Shown: positions 1 to 6,288, numbered from the stretch's first letter. The stretch: 8,585 nucleotides of DNA from an uncultured Clostridia bacterium (GCA_947166205.1 CAMVDI010000071.1:1-8585); one strand, 5' to 3'. The notes: generated from the sequence alone by a model not told the origin. A program made the numbers and translations.

Positions 1-420
1 AAGATCATCGTGGACACCTACGGCGGCTACGCCCCCCACGGCGGCGGCGCCTTCTCCGGAAAGGATCCCACGAAGGTGGACCGGAGTGCGGCCTATGCCG
101 CCCGCCACGCCGCCGTCAACGTGGTGGCCGCGGGGCTGGCCAGGCGCTGCCAGATTCAGCTGGCCTATGCCATCGGCATCGCCAGCCCGGTCAGCGTCCT
201 GGTGGAAACCTTCGGCACCGGAACCGTGCCGGACGATCGGCTCTGCGAGGCCGTGAAGGAGGTCTTTGACTTCCGCCCCGCCGCCATCATCAGACGGCTG
301 GATCTGCGGCGGCCCATCTACCGGCAGACCGCGGCCTACGGCCACTTCGGCCGGCCGGACCTGGATCTGCCCTGGGAGAAGGCCGATCAGACGGAAGCCC
401 TGAAGAAAGCGCTGAAATGA
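1..420 (+). CDS. metK: S-adenosylmethionine synthetase, C-terminal part (start lies outside the window)
   Basis: This is the last 139 residues of methionine adenosyltransferase, which makes S-adenosylmethionine from ATP and methionine in the cytoplasm. The reading frame is open from base 1 and ends at TGA 418-420. Family signatures are clear: [32 protein letters not shown] text at the start (the glycine-rich GGGAFSGKD loop and the KVDRSAAY segment), then [19 protein letters not shown] and the C-terminal [18 protein letters not shown] block followed by LPWEK. These are the conserved C-terminal-domain motifs of bacterial MetK, and nothing in them looks broken. The usual family length is about 390-400 residues, so roughly the first two thirds is missing only because the window begins inside the gene. 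Any SAM or T-box leader would lie upstream of the window. It is followed directly by its own terminator, so it is probably not in an operon with the next gene. Confidence 0.97.
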   Translation, partial: KIIVDTYGGYAPHGGGAFSGKDPTKVDRSAAYAARHAAVNVVAAGLARRCQIQLAYAIGIASPVSVLVETFGTGTVPDDRLCEAVKEVFDFRPAAIIRRLDLRRPIYRQTAAYGHFGRPDLDLPWEKADQTEALKKALK

Positions 421-435
421 GGAAAGCGCTGAAAT
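405..435 (+). repeat. Short tandem repeat spanning the metK stop codon
   Basis: The 14-base string GAAAGCGCTGAAAT occurs at 405-418 and again at 422-435, a 17-base period. The first copy encodes the last residues (KALK) and runs into the stop codon; the second copy lies just past it. This looks like a small slippage duplication at the gene end. If the duplication is recent, it lengthened the 3' untranslated region rather than the protein. Confidence 0.75.
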
Positions 436-446
436 ATAACCGCGAC

Positions 447-473
447 CCGGAGCCGGAAGGCTCCGGTCTTTTT
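447..473 (+). terminator. Intrinsic terminator of metK
   Basis: CCGGAGCC (447-454) pairs perfectly with GGCTCCGG (459-466) around a GGAA tetraloop, and is followed by TCTTTTT. An 8-bp GC-rich stem with a T-tract 27 bases after the metK stop is a standard rho-independent terminator. Confidence 0.88.
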
Positions 474-522
474 GCGGAAAAAACCTGTTTGCCCGGAAAA
501 GCCCTTTTTTTGCGCAGGGAAA

Positions 523-551
523 TTGAAAAAACCATCCTTTTATTGTATCAT
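523..551 (+). promoter_or_regulatory. Sigma-70-type promoter of the channel operon
   Basis: TTGAAA (523-528) and TATCAT (546-551) are separated by exactly 17 bases, with an AT-rich spacer in otherwise GC-rich DNA. Transcription would start near 558, giving a leader of about 45 bases before the ATG at 602. It lies just after the metK terminator, so the operon appears to be transcribed independently. The downstream Shine-Dalgarno is weak (GGGA at 593-596), suggesting modest translation of the first gene. No operator repeat is obvious. Confidence 0.7.
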
Positions 552-601
552 GATCCGGAGAACGCGCCGGCCGGAAGAGACGGAGAAAGAACGGGAACAG
601 C

Positions 602-2134
602 ATGAAAAAAAGAATCTGGCTTTCATGCCTTGCGGGCATAGCGGTTTATGCCGCGCTGCTGGCGGCGCTGGCGGTTTCGGAAAGCCGTGATCCATCCGCC
701 AATATCCGCGGGCTGGGGGACGCGCTCTGGTATTCCCTCGTGACGCTGAGCACGGTGGGATACGGGGACCTTTATCCCGTGTCCCTGGCCGGGCGGATCA
801 TCGGGTTCCTTTTTGTACTGATGAGCGCAGGCGTCCTGGCCTCCCTGATCGGCCTGGCCGCAGGCTTTGCCCGCGAATGGACGGAGGAGCGGGGCAGGCG
901 GCTCCGGCTCCGCCGGGGCGAGTGCTGGATCTTCTCCGAGCGGAATCCCGCAGCGGCTGCGCTGGCGAAAAGCCTTTCGGAAAGCCGGGAGCCCTTTCTG
1001 GCCGTGTTCTGCGGCGCGGAGGAAAACGCCCCGCGCCCGCGGGACAGGCGGGTGATTCTTTTTCCGGGGGACGCGGCGGAGGCGGCGGCGGAATGCGGCA
1101 GGGTGGCCGGCGTCTTTCTGACGGGGGAGGATCCCACACGGAACGCCGCGGAGGCGGAAAAGCTGGAGGGCTGTCCGGTCTTCTGCCGGGGGGAGGAGAT
1201 CCCCGGCACCGGGGCGGTCCGCTTCTTTGACGAGATGAGCTGTACCGCCCGGGCCTACTGGCAGCGGTTTCCGCTTCGGGAAGAGGAAAAAGAGGTCTGG
1301 ATCCTGGGGGACGGAAAGCTGGCCAGGGCCCTGCTGGATCAGGCTGTTCTGGTGAACTGCCGCGTCCCCTTCCGGAGGACGGTCTACCGGGCCTTCGGGG
1401 ACTGGCGGAACTATGAGCGGATGCATCCGGGGCTCCTGGGGCTTTTTTCCGGGGAGGAGGGCGGAGAGGATACGCTGGTTTTCTGCCCGGAGGCCCGGTT
1501 CGACGATCCGGAGCGGCCGGGAGGGCCGGACCGGGTGATCCTCTGCGCCGATCAGCGGGAGAAGAACTGTGAGCTGGCCGTGATGATCCGGAAGTATTTC
1601 CCCCTGCGGGGGGCGGTCCATATCGCGGGGGACGCGCCGGCGGCCCTGGGAGTCTCCTTCGGCGGGCCGGAGGAAATCTGGACGGAGGACACGGTGATCC
1701 GGGGAGCCCAGGACCGGTATGCCCGGAAAATGCATGAGACCTATTCCCTGGGCGCGGAGCATCCGGTGCCCTGGGAGGCGCTTTCCCCCTTCCTGAAGGC
1801 GTCCAACCGGGCCGCGGCGGATCACGCCCGGACCAAGCTCCTGCTTCTGGCGGGGGATTCCGCGGGGGAAGGGGATCCGGATCAGCTGCTCCGGGCCGCG
1901 GAGGAAAAATGGCGGAGCCTGACCGACCGGGAGCCTTACCGGCGGAACGAGCACGCGCGGTGGATGCGGTTCCACGTGCTGTACAACTGGAAACAGGGGC
2001 CTGAGAAAAACGGGGAGCTTCGGACGCATCCGGATCTGATTCCGTATGAGGAGCTGTCCCGGGCGGAGCAGGAGAAGGACGATTACGCCTGGGAGATCCT
2101 CTGGCGGATCGGGGACGGGCGTGCCGGGAGGTGA
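602..2134 (+). CDS. K+-channel-like protein: 2-TM pore, tandem RCK-like domains and C-terminal RyR-like domain
   Basis: A 510-residue membrane protein. TM1 is about residues 6-26. A pore helix leads to the K+ selectivity filter T51-V-G-Y-G-D56, and TM2 is about 63-90. The cytoplasmic part has two Rossmann-like units. The first (about 104-220) has a degenerate glycine loop and ends in FDEMSCTAR (209-217). The second (about 231-345) begins ILGDGKLA (G236, G238, A241) and contains a DQREKN segment (317-322). Residues about 395-505 resemble the RyR repeat (PF02026 type): NEHARWM (449-455), HPDLIPYEEL (476-485) and KDD (492-494). Known in the family: RCK/TrkA-N domains gate K+ channels by binding nucleotides or ions, and RyR domains also occur in bacterial proteins of unknown ligand. 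Inferred: a ligand-gated K+ channel subunit. The start is the ATG after the promoter, with only a weak GGGA upstream; MKKR then a hydrophobic helix supports it. First gene of the operon. Confidence 0.85.
   Translation: MKKRIWLSCLAGIAVYAALLAALAVSESRDPSANIRGLGDALWYSLVTLSTVGYGDLYPVSLAGRIIGFLFVLMSAGVLASLIGLAAGFAREWTEERGRRLRLRRGECWIFSERNPAAAALAKSLSESREPFLAVFCGAEENAPRPRDRRVILFPGDAAEAAAECGRVAGVFLTGEDPTRNAAEAEKLEGCPVFCRGEEIPGTGAVRFFDEMSCTARAYWQRFPLREEEKEVWILGDGKLARALLDQAVLVNCRVPFRRTVYRAFGDWRNYERMHPGLLGLFSGEEGGEDTLVFCPEARFDDPERPGGPDRVILCADQREKNCELAVMIRKYFPLRGAVHIAGDAPAALGVSFGGPEEIWTEDTVIRGAQDRYARKMHETYSLGAEHPVPWEALSPFLKASNRAAADHARTKLLLLAGDSAGEGDPDQLLRAAEEKWRSLTDREPYRRNEHARWMRFHVLYNWKQGPEKNGELRTHPDLIPYEELSRAEQEKDDYAWEILWRIGDGRAGR
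2127..2134 (+). promoter_or_regulatory. Ribosome-binding site fixing the start of the second operon gene
   Basis: GGAGGTGA (2127-2134) lies 4 bases before ATG 2139 and contains the TGA stop of the first gene. This near-perfect Shine-Dalgarno picks ATG 2139 over in-frame starts further upstream such as 2046, which would overlap the first gene by 89 bases and encode an Arg/Gly-rich run with no membrane character. Stop codon and SD sharing bases suggests translational coupling. Confidence 0.85.
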
Positions 2135-2138
2135 TTCC

Positions 2139-3998
2139 ATGGCGGATATTCTGACCATGATCCTGCTGCTGGTGGCCTGCTTCACCGCGGCGATTCTGAA
2201 TCTGGCCGTTGACAGCGGGTTCCGCCGGAAAATGACGGGGGGCTTCATTGCCGCCGCGCTGACCATCGGAATCCTGTCCTACGGCTACGGCTATGCCCGG
2301 GTTCAGGGGCTGAACTTCACCTCCCTGATCCGGGCGCTGCTGGCCGTCTGCCGCATGTTCGTCGGGGTGAACGATCTGGGCAGCATCCAGGAGGCGCCCC
2401 TGTTCAGCCGGCCCGCGGTGCAGGCCCTGTTCTGGACCGGACATTTCATGGCGTATTATGTCATGGCCAGCACGGCCATCGCCGCGGTGGGGGAGCGGCT
2501 GATGCGGCGCATCCGGACCACGCTGCTGCGGCGGGGCCCCCTGCTGCTCATCTACGGGATCAGCGCGGATTCCGTCGCCTACGGCCGGCGCATGGCCCAG
2601 GAGAAGCGGGTTTCCGTCCTGTACGTGGATGAGGACTACAATCAGGTGTTCGACAGCGCCATCAAGGCCTTCGGCGGCGTGGTGGAGAAAAGCTCGAGCG
2701 CCCTGGAAGCCAATGAGCGCTTCCTGAGGCAGATCGGCTTCAAGCCCGGAAAGCGCCGGCTGGAGCTGGCCGCCCTGGATCCGGACGGAAGGAAAAACCT
2801 GGAATACGCCCGGGCGCTGCTGGACGCCATGAACGCCCGGGGCATCCGCCCCGAGCAGACCTCCCTCATCGCCGCGGGCGCCGGGGAAAGCGCCTCCGCG
2901 CTGCAGACGCTGAAGGAGGCGGGGTACGGCAGCGTATACGCCTTCGACGAATATGAGCTGACCGCCCGGATGATGATCCGGGAACATCCGCCCTGCGGCC
3001 TCATCTCCTTCGATGAGAACGGAAAGGCGGAGGAGGATTTTCACGCGGTGCTTCTGGGCTTCGGCAGGATGGGCCGGGCCGTGCTGAATCAGCTGATCCT
3101 CAACGGCCAGTTCCACGGAAGCCGTTTTCAGGTGGACGTGTTCGACCCCGACGCCCAGAACGGCTATCTGCATGATCAGCCGATGATGAGGGAATATGAC
3201 ATCCGCTTTCACAGGATCAGCGGCGCGGCGGAAGAGTTCTACGCCTTCTGGGAGGAGCATCTGAAGGAGATCCGGATGATCGTCCTGTGCACGGGGGATC
3301 AGCGGAAGAATCAGGAGCTGGCGGAGGATCTTTTCCGCTGGTATCCCTGGGATGAAAAGCTTCCCCTGATCCTGTACGCCGCGGGGGGCCGCTTCTGCCG
3401 GATGACGGAGGACGGGCAGGAGGAGCAGAGCCCGTCCTTCCTGGAAAGCCCGGACCTGGATCCCGAACTGACGGACGCGGTGGCCATGCAGGTGAATCAG
3501 ACCTACTGCCAGGAGGCCGGAAGCCGGGATTCCGCGGCGGAGAACTGGCGCCGATGCACCTATTTCAACCGCCAGAGCAGCCGGGCCAGCGCGGATTTCT
3601 ATCCCGCCATGCTCCGGGCCGCCGGCAAGACGGTGGATCAGGTGCTGGCCGGGGACTGGCCCCCCCAGGGGGAGATGCTGGAGAACCTGTCCAGGACCGA
3701 GCATCTGCGCTGGTGCGCGTTCCAGTATGTGGCGGGATACGCGCCCATGCCCCGGGAAGTCTGGGAGGACCGGGCGGAAACCTTCCGGGGAGGCGCGGAA
3801 AAGGGCTTCCGGATCGGAAAGGATCCGAAGAAGCGCCTGCAGGCCTGCCTGATCCCCTGGGAGGAGCTGGACGACCTCTCCGACCGGGAGAACGCGGTGA
3901 CCGGCGGACAGGTGGATTACAAGCAGCTGGATCGAAACAATGTGCTTCAGCTCGCGCGCGTGCTGAGGGCATGGAATAAGGAGGAGAAAAAAGCATGA
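2139..3998 (+). CDS. Paralogous membrane protein: degenerate channel-like pore, two Rossmann/TrkA-N-like domains, RyR-like C-terminus
   Basis: A 619-residue protein. Hydrophobic segments lie at about 5-24, 34-53 and 96-117. Between the second and third is a pore-helix-like stretch (62-74) ending FVGVNDLG (74-81), which lines up with TVGYGDL of the upstream protein but lacks the K+ filter. The first Rossmann-like unit (about 134-295) opens LLLIYGISADS and carries AFDEYELTAR (268-277). The second (about 301-415) has the classic GFGRMG (307-312) and LCTGDQRKNQELA (383-395). The C-terminus (about 470-612) has RyR-like features: EHLRW (521-525) and LIPWEEL (571-577). FDExxxTAR, the glycine-loop domain and DQR/KNxELA recur in the same order in the upstream gene, so the two are ancient paralogues. 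Inferred role: regulatory or partner subunit of the same complex. A soluble TrkA-like protein is excluded by the membrane segments. The start is chosen from the SD at 2127. The gene overlaps the next one by ATGA. Confidence 0.83.
   Translation: MADILTMILLLVACFTAAILNLAVDSGFRRKMTGGFIAAALTIGILSYGYGYARVQGLNFTSLIRALLAVCRMFVGVNDLGSIQEAPLFSRPAVQALFWTGHFMAYYVMASTAIAAVGERLMRRIRTTLLRRGPLLLIYGISADSVAYGRRMAQEKRVSVLYVDEDYNQVFDSAIKAFGGVVEKSSSALEANERFLRQIGFKPGKRRLELAALDPDGRKNLEYARALLDAMNARGIRPEQTSLIAAGAGESASALQTLKEAGYGSVYAFDEYELTARMMIREHPPCGLISFDENGKAEEDFHAVLLGFGRMGRAVLNQLILNGQFHGSRFQVDVFDPDAQNGYLHDQPMMREYDIRFHRISGAAEEFYAFWEEHLKEIRMIVLCTGDQRKNQELAEDLFRWYPWDEKLPLILYAAGGRFCRMTEDGQEEQSPSFLESPDLDPELTDAVAMQVNQTYCQEAGSRDSAAENWRRCTYFNRQSSRASADFYPAMLRAAGKTVDQVLAGDWPPQGEMLENLSRTEHLRWCAFQYVAGYAPMPREVWEDRAETFRGGAEKGFRIGKDPKKRLQACLIPWEELDDLSDRENAVTGGQVDYKQLDRNNVLQLARVLRAWNKEEKKA
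3978..3998 (+). promoter_or_regulatory. Shine-Dalgarno and ATGA start/stop overlap coupling the second and third operon genes
   Basis: AAGGAGGAG (3978-3986) sits 8 bases before ATG 3995. The TGA of the second gene is 3996-3998, so the junction reads ATGA. A perfect SD plus a 4-base overlap is typical of translational coupling and of partners made in fixed ratio. Confidence 0.85.
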
Positions 3999-5542
3999 GT
4001 TATCCTGAAAACCAGAACAGTTCCACAGCGAACCAGGGCATTCCGGCGAACGACCCCTGGTACAGCGCCCCGCAGACCCCGTCCGGCGGCGTTCCCGGGG
4101 GACAGGGAGCGGGGTTTTCCGCGCCGCCGGCCAGACGCTCCGGGGGACTCGGGAAAGTCTGGGTCCTGACGATCATTCTGCTGGTGATCGGGCTGCTGTT
4201 GTTCGCGGCGGAGACCTGGATCTCCATGCCCAAATACAACGCCATGAGAGGGCTGGCCGGCGGCCCCTTCATCGGCATGGAGAATTATGAACGTCTCCTG
4301 AGCCGCCCGGATTTCATGAACGCTCTCGTCAACTCGCTGATCATCGGACTGATCACGGCGGCGGTGGCCGTCGGCGGCGGGTTTATCGGCGCGGCGCTGG
4401 GGCGCGGGGGCGCCGCCGGCCGCCGGATCGGCGCGGCCCTGGGGCTGCTGATCGCCGCGGTGCCGAGGATCCTGTGGGAAAGGCTCCTCTGGAATCCTTC
4501 CGTCTCCGTTCTGACGGTGGGAATCTGCACGGCGATTCCGTGGCTTGGGATGGCTGTCGCCGGCGGAGCGCTGCTCTCCGGACGGGAGCGCAGCACCGCC
4601 CAGGCGGCCCTGACCGTTCCCGCCATGACACTGATCCTGTTCTTTGAGGTGGGAGGATACCCCTCCTTCCTGGCCAACGCGCTCAGCATGCACGCGGTGG
4701 GACTGGACCAGTTCCTGGTCCGGTATGGATTCGTGCAGTTCAGAATTGAGCTCGGCGCGGCGGGATACGTCCTTCTGGCGCTGATCGGGCTGATCCCCTC
4801 CATCGCCGGCATCCTGATGATCAGCTTCACGAACCGCGGACGGGCCGAAGGGCAGGAGCTGCGGAAGGGATCCTTCCTGGACGCGCTGCCCGGGATGATC
4901 ATCGGCGCGGTGGTTCTGGCCATCGGTGCCTGGATGACGTTCGCCGGCGGAATGCCCCGGATCCAGGCGCTGGCCAACACCCTGGTCGAGATCGCCCTGG
5001 CGCTGTTTCTGGGCTTCGGGATCTTCCTGCTCTGCCAGGTGCTGGGCGGAAAAAACCGGGCCGCGGGCGGCGGCGCCGGCTTTGCCCGGGCGGTGCTGGC
5101 TTTCGCCGCCCTGGGCCTGGCCACTCCCTGGATGGTGAAGTATCTCCTGACCGCCCGGATGAGCCTCGTGAACACGATCTTCCCGGTGGCGATCAGCTGG
5201 CTCCTGAACCCGAAGACGCTGACGCTGGCGCTGGTGCTGGCCCTGTGCCGGCCGGCGGGGGTGAAGCAGTGCCTTCGGAACGCGCTGGCGATTTCGCTGA
5301 TGGCCGTGGTCTTCGGCATCGGGGAAATCCGGGGATCCTACCTCTATCTGAACTCGAGCAGGGATGTCAGCGCGGAGTTCTATCAGGCGATCGCAGGCGT
5401 CGGGTTTGCCGCCGGCAGCACGAAAGAGGCCGTGCATCCGGAGGCGGTGATCTCCGCCGTATGGGGCTCGGCGCTCCTGATGATGGGGCTGCCCCTGGGC
5501 GCGGGCACGGCGCTGACCGTGATGTCCGTCTCCAAGGAATGA
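3995..5542 (+). CDS. Polytopic membrane protein resembling a degenerate MalF-MalG-type ABC permease fusion
   Basis: A 515-residue protein with a soluble Pro/Gly/Ser-rich N-terminus (1-50) and roughly 11-13 hydrophobic helices. The first half looks like a sugar-type (MalF/UgpA/LplB) permease: TM 54-72, then FIGMENYERLLSRPDF (92-107) and NSLIIGLI (113-120), and RYGFVQFRIELGAAGYVLL (243-261), the counterpart of the family's AF...GyAaAlS region. The second half has MalG-like features: ALANTLVEIALAL (325-337) and LYLNSSRDVSAEFYQAIAG (450-468), matching the WNDFL...T..vgL region, with a final TM pair. The ATPase-docking EAA...G...LP loop is not recognisable in either half; only STAQAALTVPA (200-210) stands near the expected place. 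No ABC ATPase or binding protein is encoded nearby. Inferred: a permease fold repurposed as partner of the two channel-like proteins. Alternatively it is an unrelated polytopic protein and the resemblance is superficial. It is the last gene of the operon. Confidence 0.68.
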   Translation: MSYPENQNSSTANQGIPANDPWYSAPQTPSGGVPGGQGAGFSAPPARRSGGLGKVWVLTIILLVIGLLLFAAETWISMPKYNAMRGLAGGPFIGMENYERLLSRPDFMNALVNSLIIGLITAAVAVGGGFIGAALGRGGAAGRRIGAALGLLIAAVPRILWERLLWNPSVSVLTVGICTAIPWLGMAVAGGALLSGRERSTAQAALTVPAMTLILFFEVGGYPSFLANALSMHAVGLDQFLVRYGFVQFRIELGAAGYVLLALIGLIPSIAGILMISFTNRGRAEGQELRKGSFLDALPGMIIGAVVLAIGAWMTFAGGMPRIQALANTLVEIALALFLGFGIFLLCQVLGGKNRAAGGGAGFARAVLAFAALGLATPWMVKYLLTARMSLVNTIFPVAISWLLNPKTLTLALVLALCRPAGVKQCLRNALAISLMAVVFGIGEIRGSYLYLNSSRDVSAEFYQAIAGVGFAAGSTKEAVHPEAVISAVWGSALLMMGLPLGAGTALTVMSVSKE

Positions 5543-5550
5543 ACCCTCAA

Positions 5551-5582
5551 TCCGCCCCGGACCGGAGCCGGTCCGGGGCGGA
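5551..5582. other. Long perfect inverted repeat (hairpin) after the channel operon
   Basis: Bases 5551-5565 pair with 5568-5582 without a mismatch (15 bp, almost all GC) around a 2-base centre, starting 9 bases after the operon stop codon. Neither side has a T-tract, so it is not a textbook intrinsic terminator. It may protect the mRNA 3' end or act together with the next hairpin. Confidence 0.75.
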
Positions 5583-5594
5583 CCGCATCCAGCG

Positions 5595-5646
5595 TAAAAA
5601 ACCGCAGAAAAACGGCGCGTCCGGATTGGCCGGACGCGCCGTTTCT
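5595..5646. terminator. Bidirectional terminator between the channel operon and the zinc-ribbon gene
   Basis: Bases 5610-5624 pair with 5630-5644 (15 bp, 5-base loop). Read on the minus strand, the stem is followed by TTTTT, CTGCGG, then TTTTTT, a strong terminator for the zinc-ribbon gene that ends at 5691. Read on the plus strand the stem ends in TTT then CTG, a weaker U-tract that could finish the channel operon. A small hairpin, CCCCT/AGGGG at 5670-5682, lies between it and the zinc-ribbon stop codon. Confidence 0.85.
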
Positions 5647-5690
5647 GTCGGAAATCAGATCCCGGGCAGCCCCTTACAGGGGAAGGACGC

Positions 5691-5975
5691 TTACATACCG
5701 CGGCGGGCAGCGAAGCATTCGCTGCAGTACACGGGGCGGTCTTCCTTCGGCTCGAAGGGAATCTGCGTGGGCTTGCCGCACTCGGCACAGATCGCATCAT
5801 ACATCACACGAGGCGCGCCGGCAGCGGGGCGGTTCGCCTTGCGGGCCTGACGGCAGGCCTTGCAGCGGGTGGGCTCGTTCTGAAAGCCCTTTTCGGCGTA
5901 AAATTCCTGCTCACCGGCGGTGAACACGAATTCCTGCCCACAGTCTTTGCAAACCAGCGTTTTGTCTTCGTACAT
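5691..5975 (-). CDS. Small double zinc-ribbon protein (zf-trcl plus CxxC-x17-CxxC)
   Basis: A 94-residue protein with four CxxC knuckles. C9/C12 and C38/C41 form a first zinc ribbon in the zf-trcl style (KTLVCKDCGQEFVF... GEQEFYAEKGF... RCKACR). C63/C66 and C84/C87 form a second ribbon whose spacing is exactly CxxC-x17-CxxC. No cysteine is missing, so both sites should bind zinc. The linker (42-58) is basic and Ala/Pro-rich. The family is widespread in Clostridia and its function is unknown; nucleic-acid binding is a reasonable guess only. The ATG at 5975 (MYEDKTLVC) is chosen because homologues begin at this point; the 23 in-frame codons upstream lie in the structured leader. The ribosome-binding site is poor (GGGGG about 10 bases upstream), so translation may depend on leader folding. 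It is the only coding gene of its transcript and ends in the bidirectional terminator. Confidence 0.9.
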   Translation of the reverse strand: MYEDKTLVCKDCGQEFVFTAGEQEFYAEKGFQNEPTRCKACRQARKANRPAAGAPRVMYDAICAECGKPTQIPFEPKEDRPVYCSECFAARRGM

Positions 5976-6010
5976 GGTAAGGTAACCCCCAAAATAATGA
6001 TAGGATAGGC

Positions 6011-6223
6011 GAAACTTCGGCTGACCTGGTCTTTGACCCCACACACGCCATCTGGAAGGTTGCTCCGCGCCGCAGCGCCCTCACGCACTTCTCTCGGGCA
6101 GCGCCCGGATGGACTTACATCTAGACCGCACCATGCTCCCCGCCGCCTTGGACGGATTACGTGGACCGCTTTGCCTGCGACTGGCATCGGCTTTCAACCA
6201 CAGACCCGAAGATTTCAACCAGT
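6011..6223 (-). ncRNA. Candidate structured RNA / long 5' leader of the zinc-ribbon gene (family not identified)
   Basis: The 330 bases between the zinc-ribbon start and araD hold no gene but have the look of a folded RNA transcribed from about 6223. The two ends pair over a long distance: 6206-6216 (GAAAUCUUCGG in the RNA) with 6011-6020 (CCGAAGUUUC) with one bulge; then 6201-6203 with 6021-6023; then 6196-6200 with 6027-6031. Inside are UGCC/GGCA (6183-6186 with 6172-6175, 7-base loop), CCAUC/GAUGG (6108-6112 with 6048-6052) and, within that, GCUGCCC/GGGCGC (6096-6102 with 6075-6080). About 35 bases separate the closing stem from the ATG at 5975, with no terminator between, so it may be a leader, a riboswitch or a processed RNA. 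Length and Bacillota context make the raiA-motif class one possibility, but I cannot confirm this by eye. SRP, RNase P and tmRNA signatures are absent. Confidence 0.55.
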
Positions 6224-6227
6224 GAGC

Positions 6228-6265
6228 ATTATATGCCGGAAAAATCGAAAACGCAAGTTTTTTTT
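6228..6265 (-). promoter_or_regulatory. Very strong sigma-70-type promoter with UP-like A-tract
   Basis: On the minus strand, an A8 run (6265-6258) is followed after one base by TTGCGT (6256-6251), a 17-base spacer, and a consensus TATAAT (6233-6228). Start would be near 6223. A consensus -10, ideal spacing and an A-tract abutting the -35 are typical of promoters for abundant stable RNAs. This supports the structured-RNA call downstream. Confidence 0.85.
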
Positions 6266-6288
6266 GAGCGATTCCAAAGAATACAAAG

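Noticed and set aside
421..601. Small plus-strand frames at 417-605 and 472-690
   Set aside because: They run through the terminator and promoter of this intergenic region, have no ribosome-binding site and their products show no protein-like features.
2046..2138. Upstream in-frame start for the second operon gene
   Set aside because: It would overlap the first gene by 89 bases and add an Arg/Gly/Ser-rich stretch. The GGAGGTGA site at 2127-2134 points to ATG 2139.
798..3704. Very long minus-strand open frame (968 codons) and similar ones at 623-2266 and 3947-5800
   Set aside because: These are antisense to well-supported genes. Their products are Pro/Arg/Gly-rich with no domain, and such frames are expected in GC-rich DNA with few AT-rich stop codons.
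3995..5542. Functional sugar ABC importer
   Set aside because: No ATPase, no solute-binding protein and no recognisable EAA loop; only the permease-like helices remain.
602..5542. Known anti-phage system (for example CBASS or Thoeris)
   Set aside because: No cyclase, TIR, SAVED or nuclease domain is visible. The channel-sensor layout could suit defence, but nothing in the window shows it.
5976..6223. SRP RNA, RNase P RNA, tmRNA, T-box or 6S RNA
   Set aside because: No GGAAGGAAGCAGC-type SRP loop, no RNase P core motifs, no tmRNA tag frame or CCA end, and no T-box GGUGG-type bulge. The internal stems do not show the simple long-rod-with-bubble shape of 6S, although 6S is the least firmly excluded.
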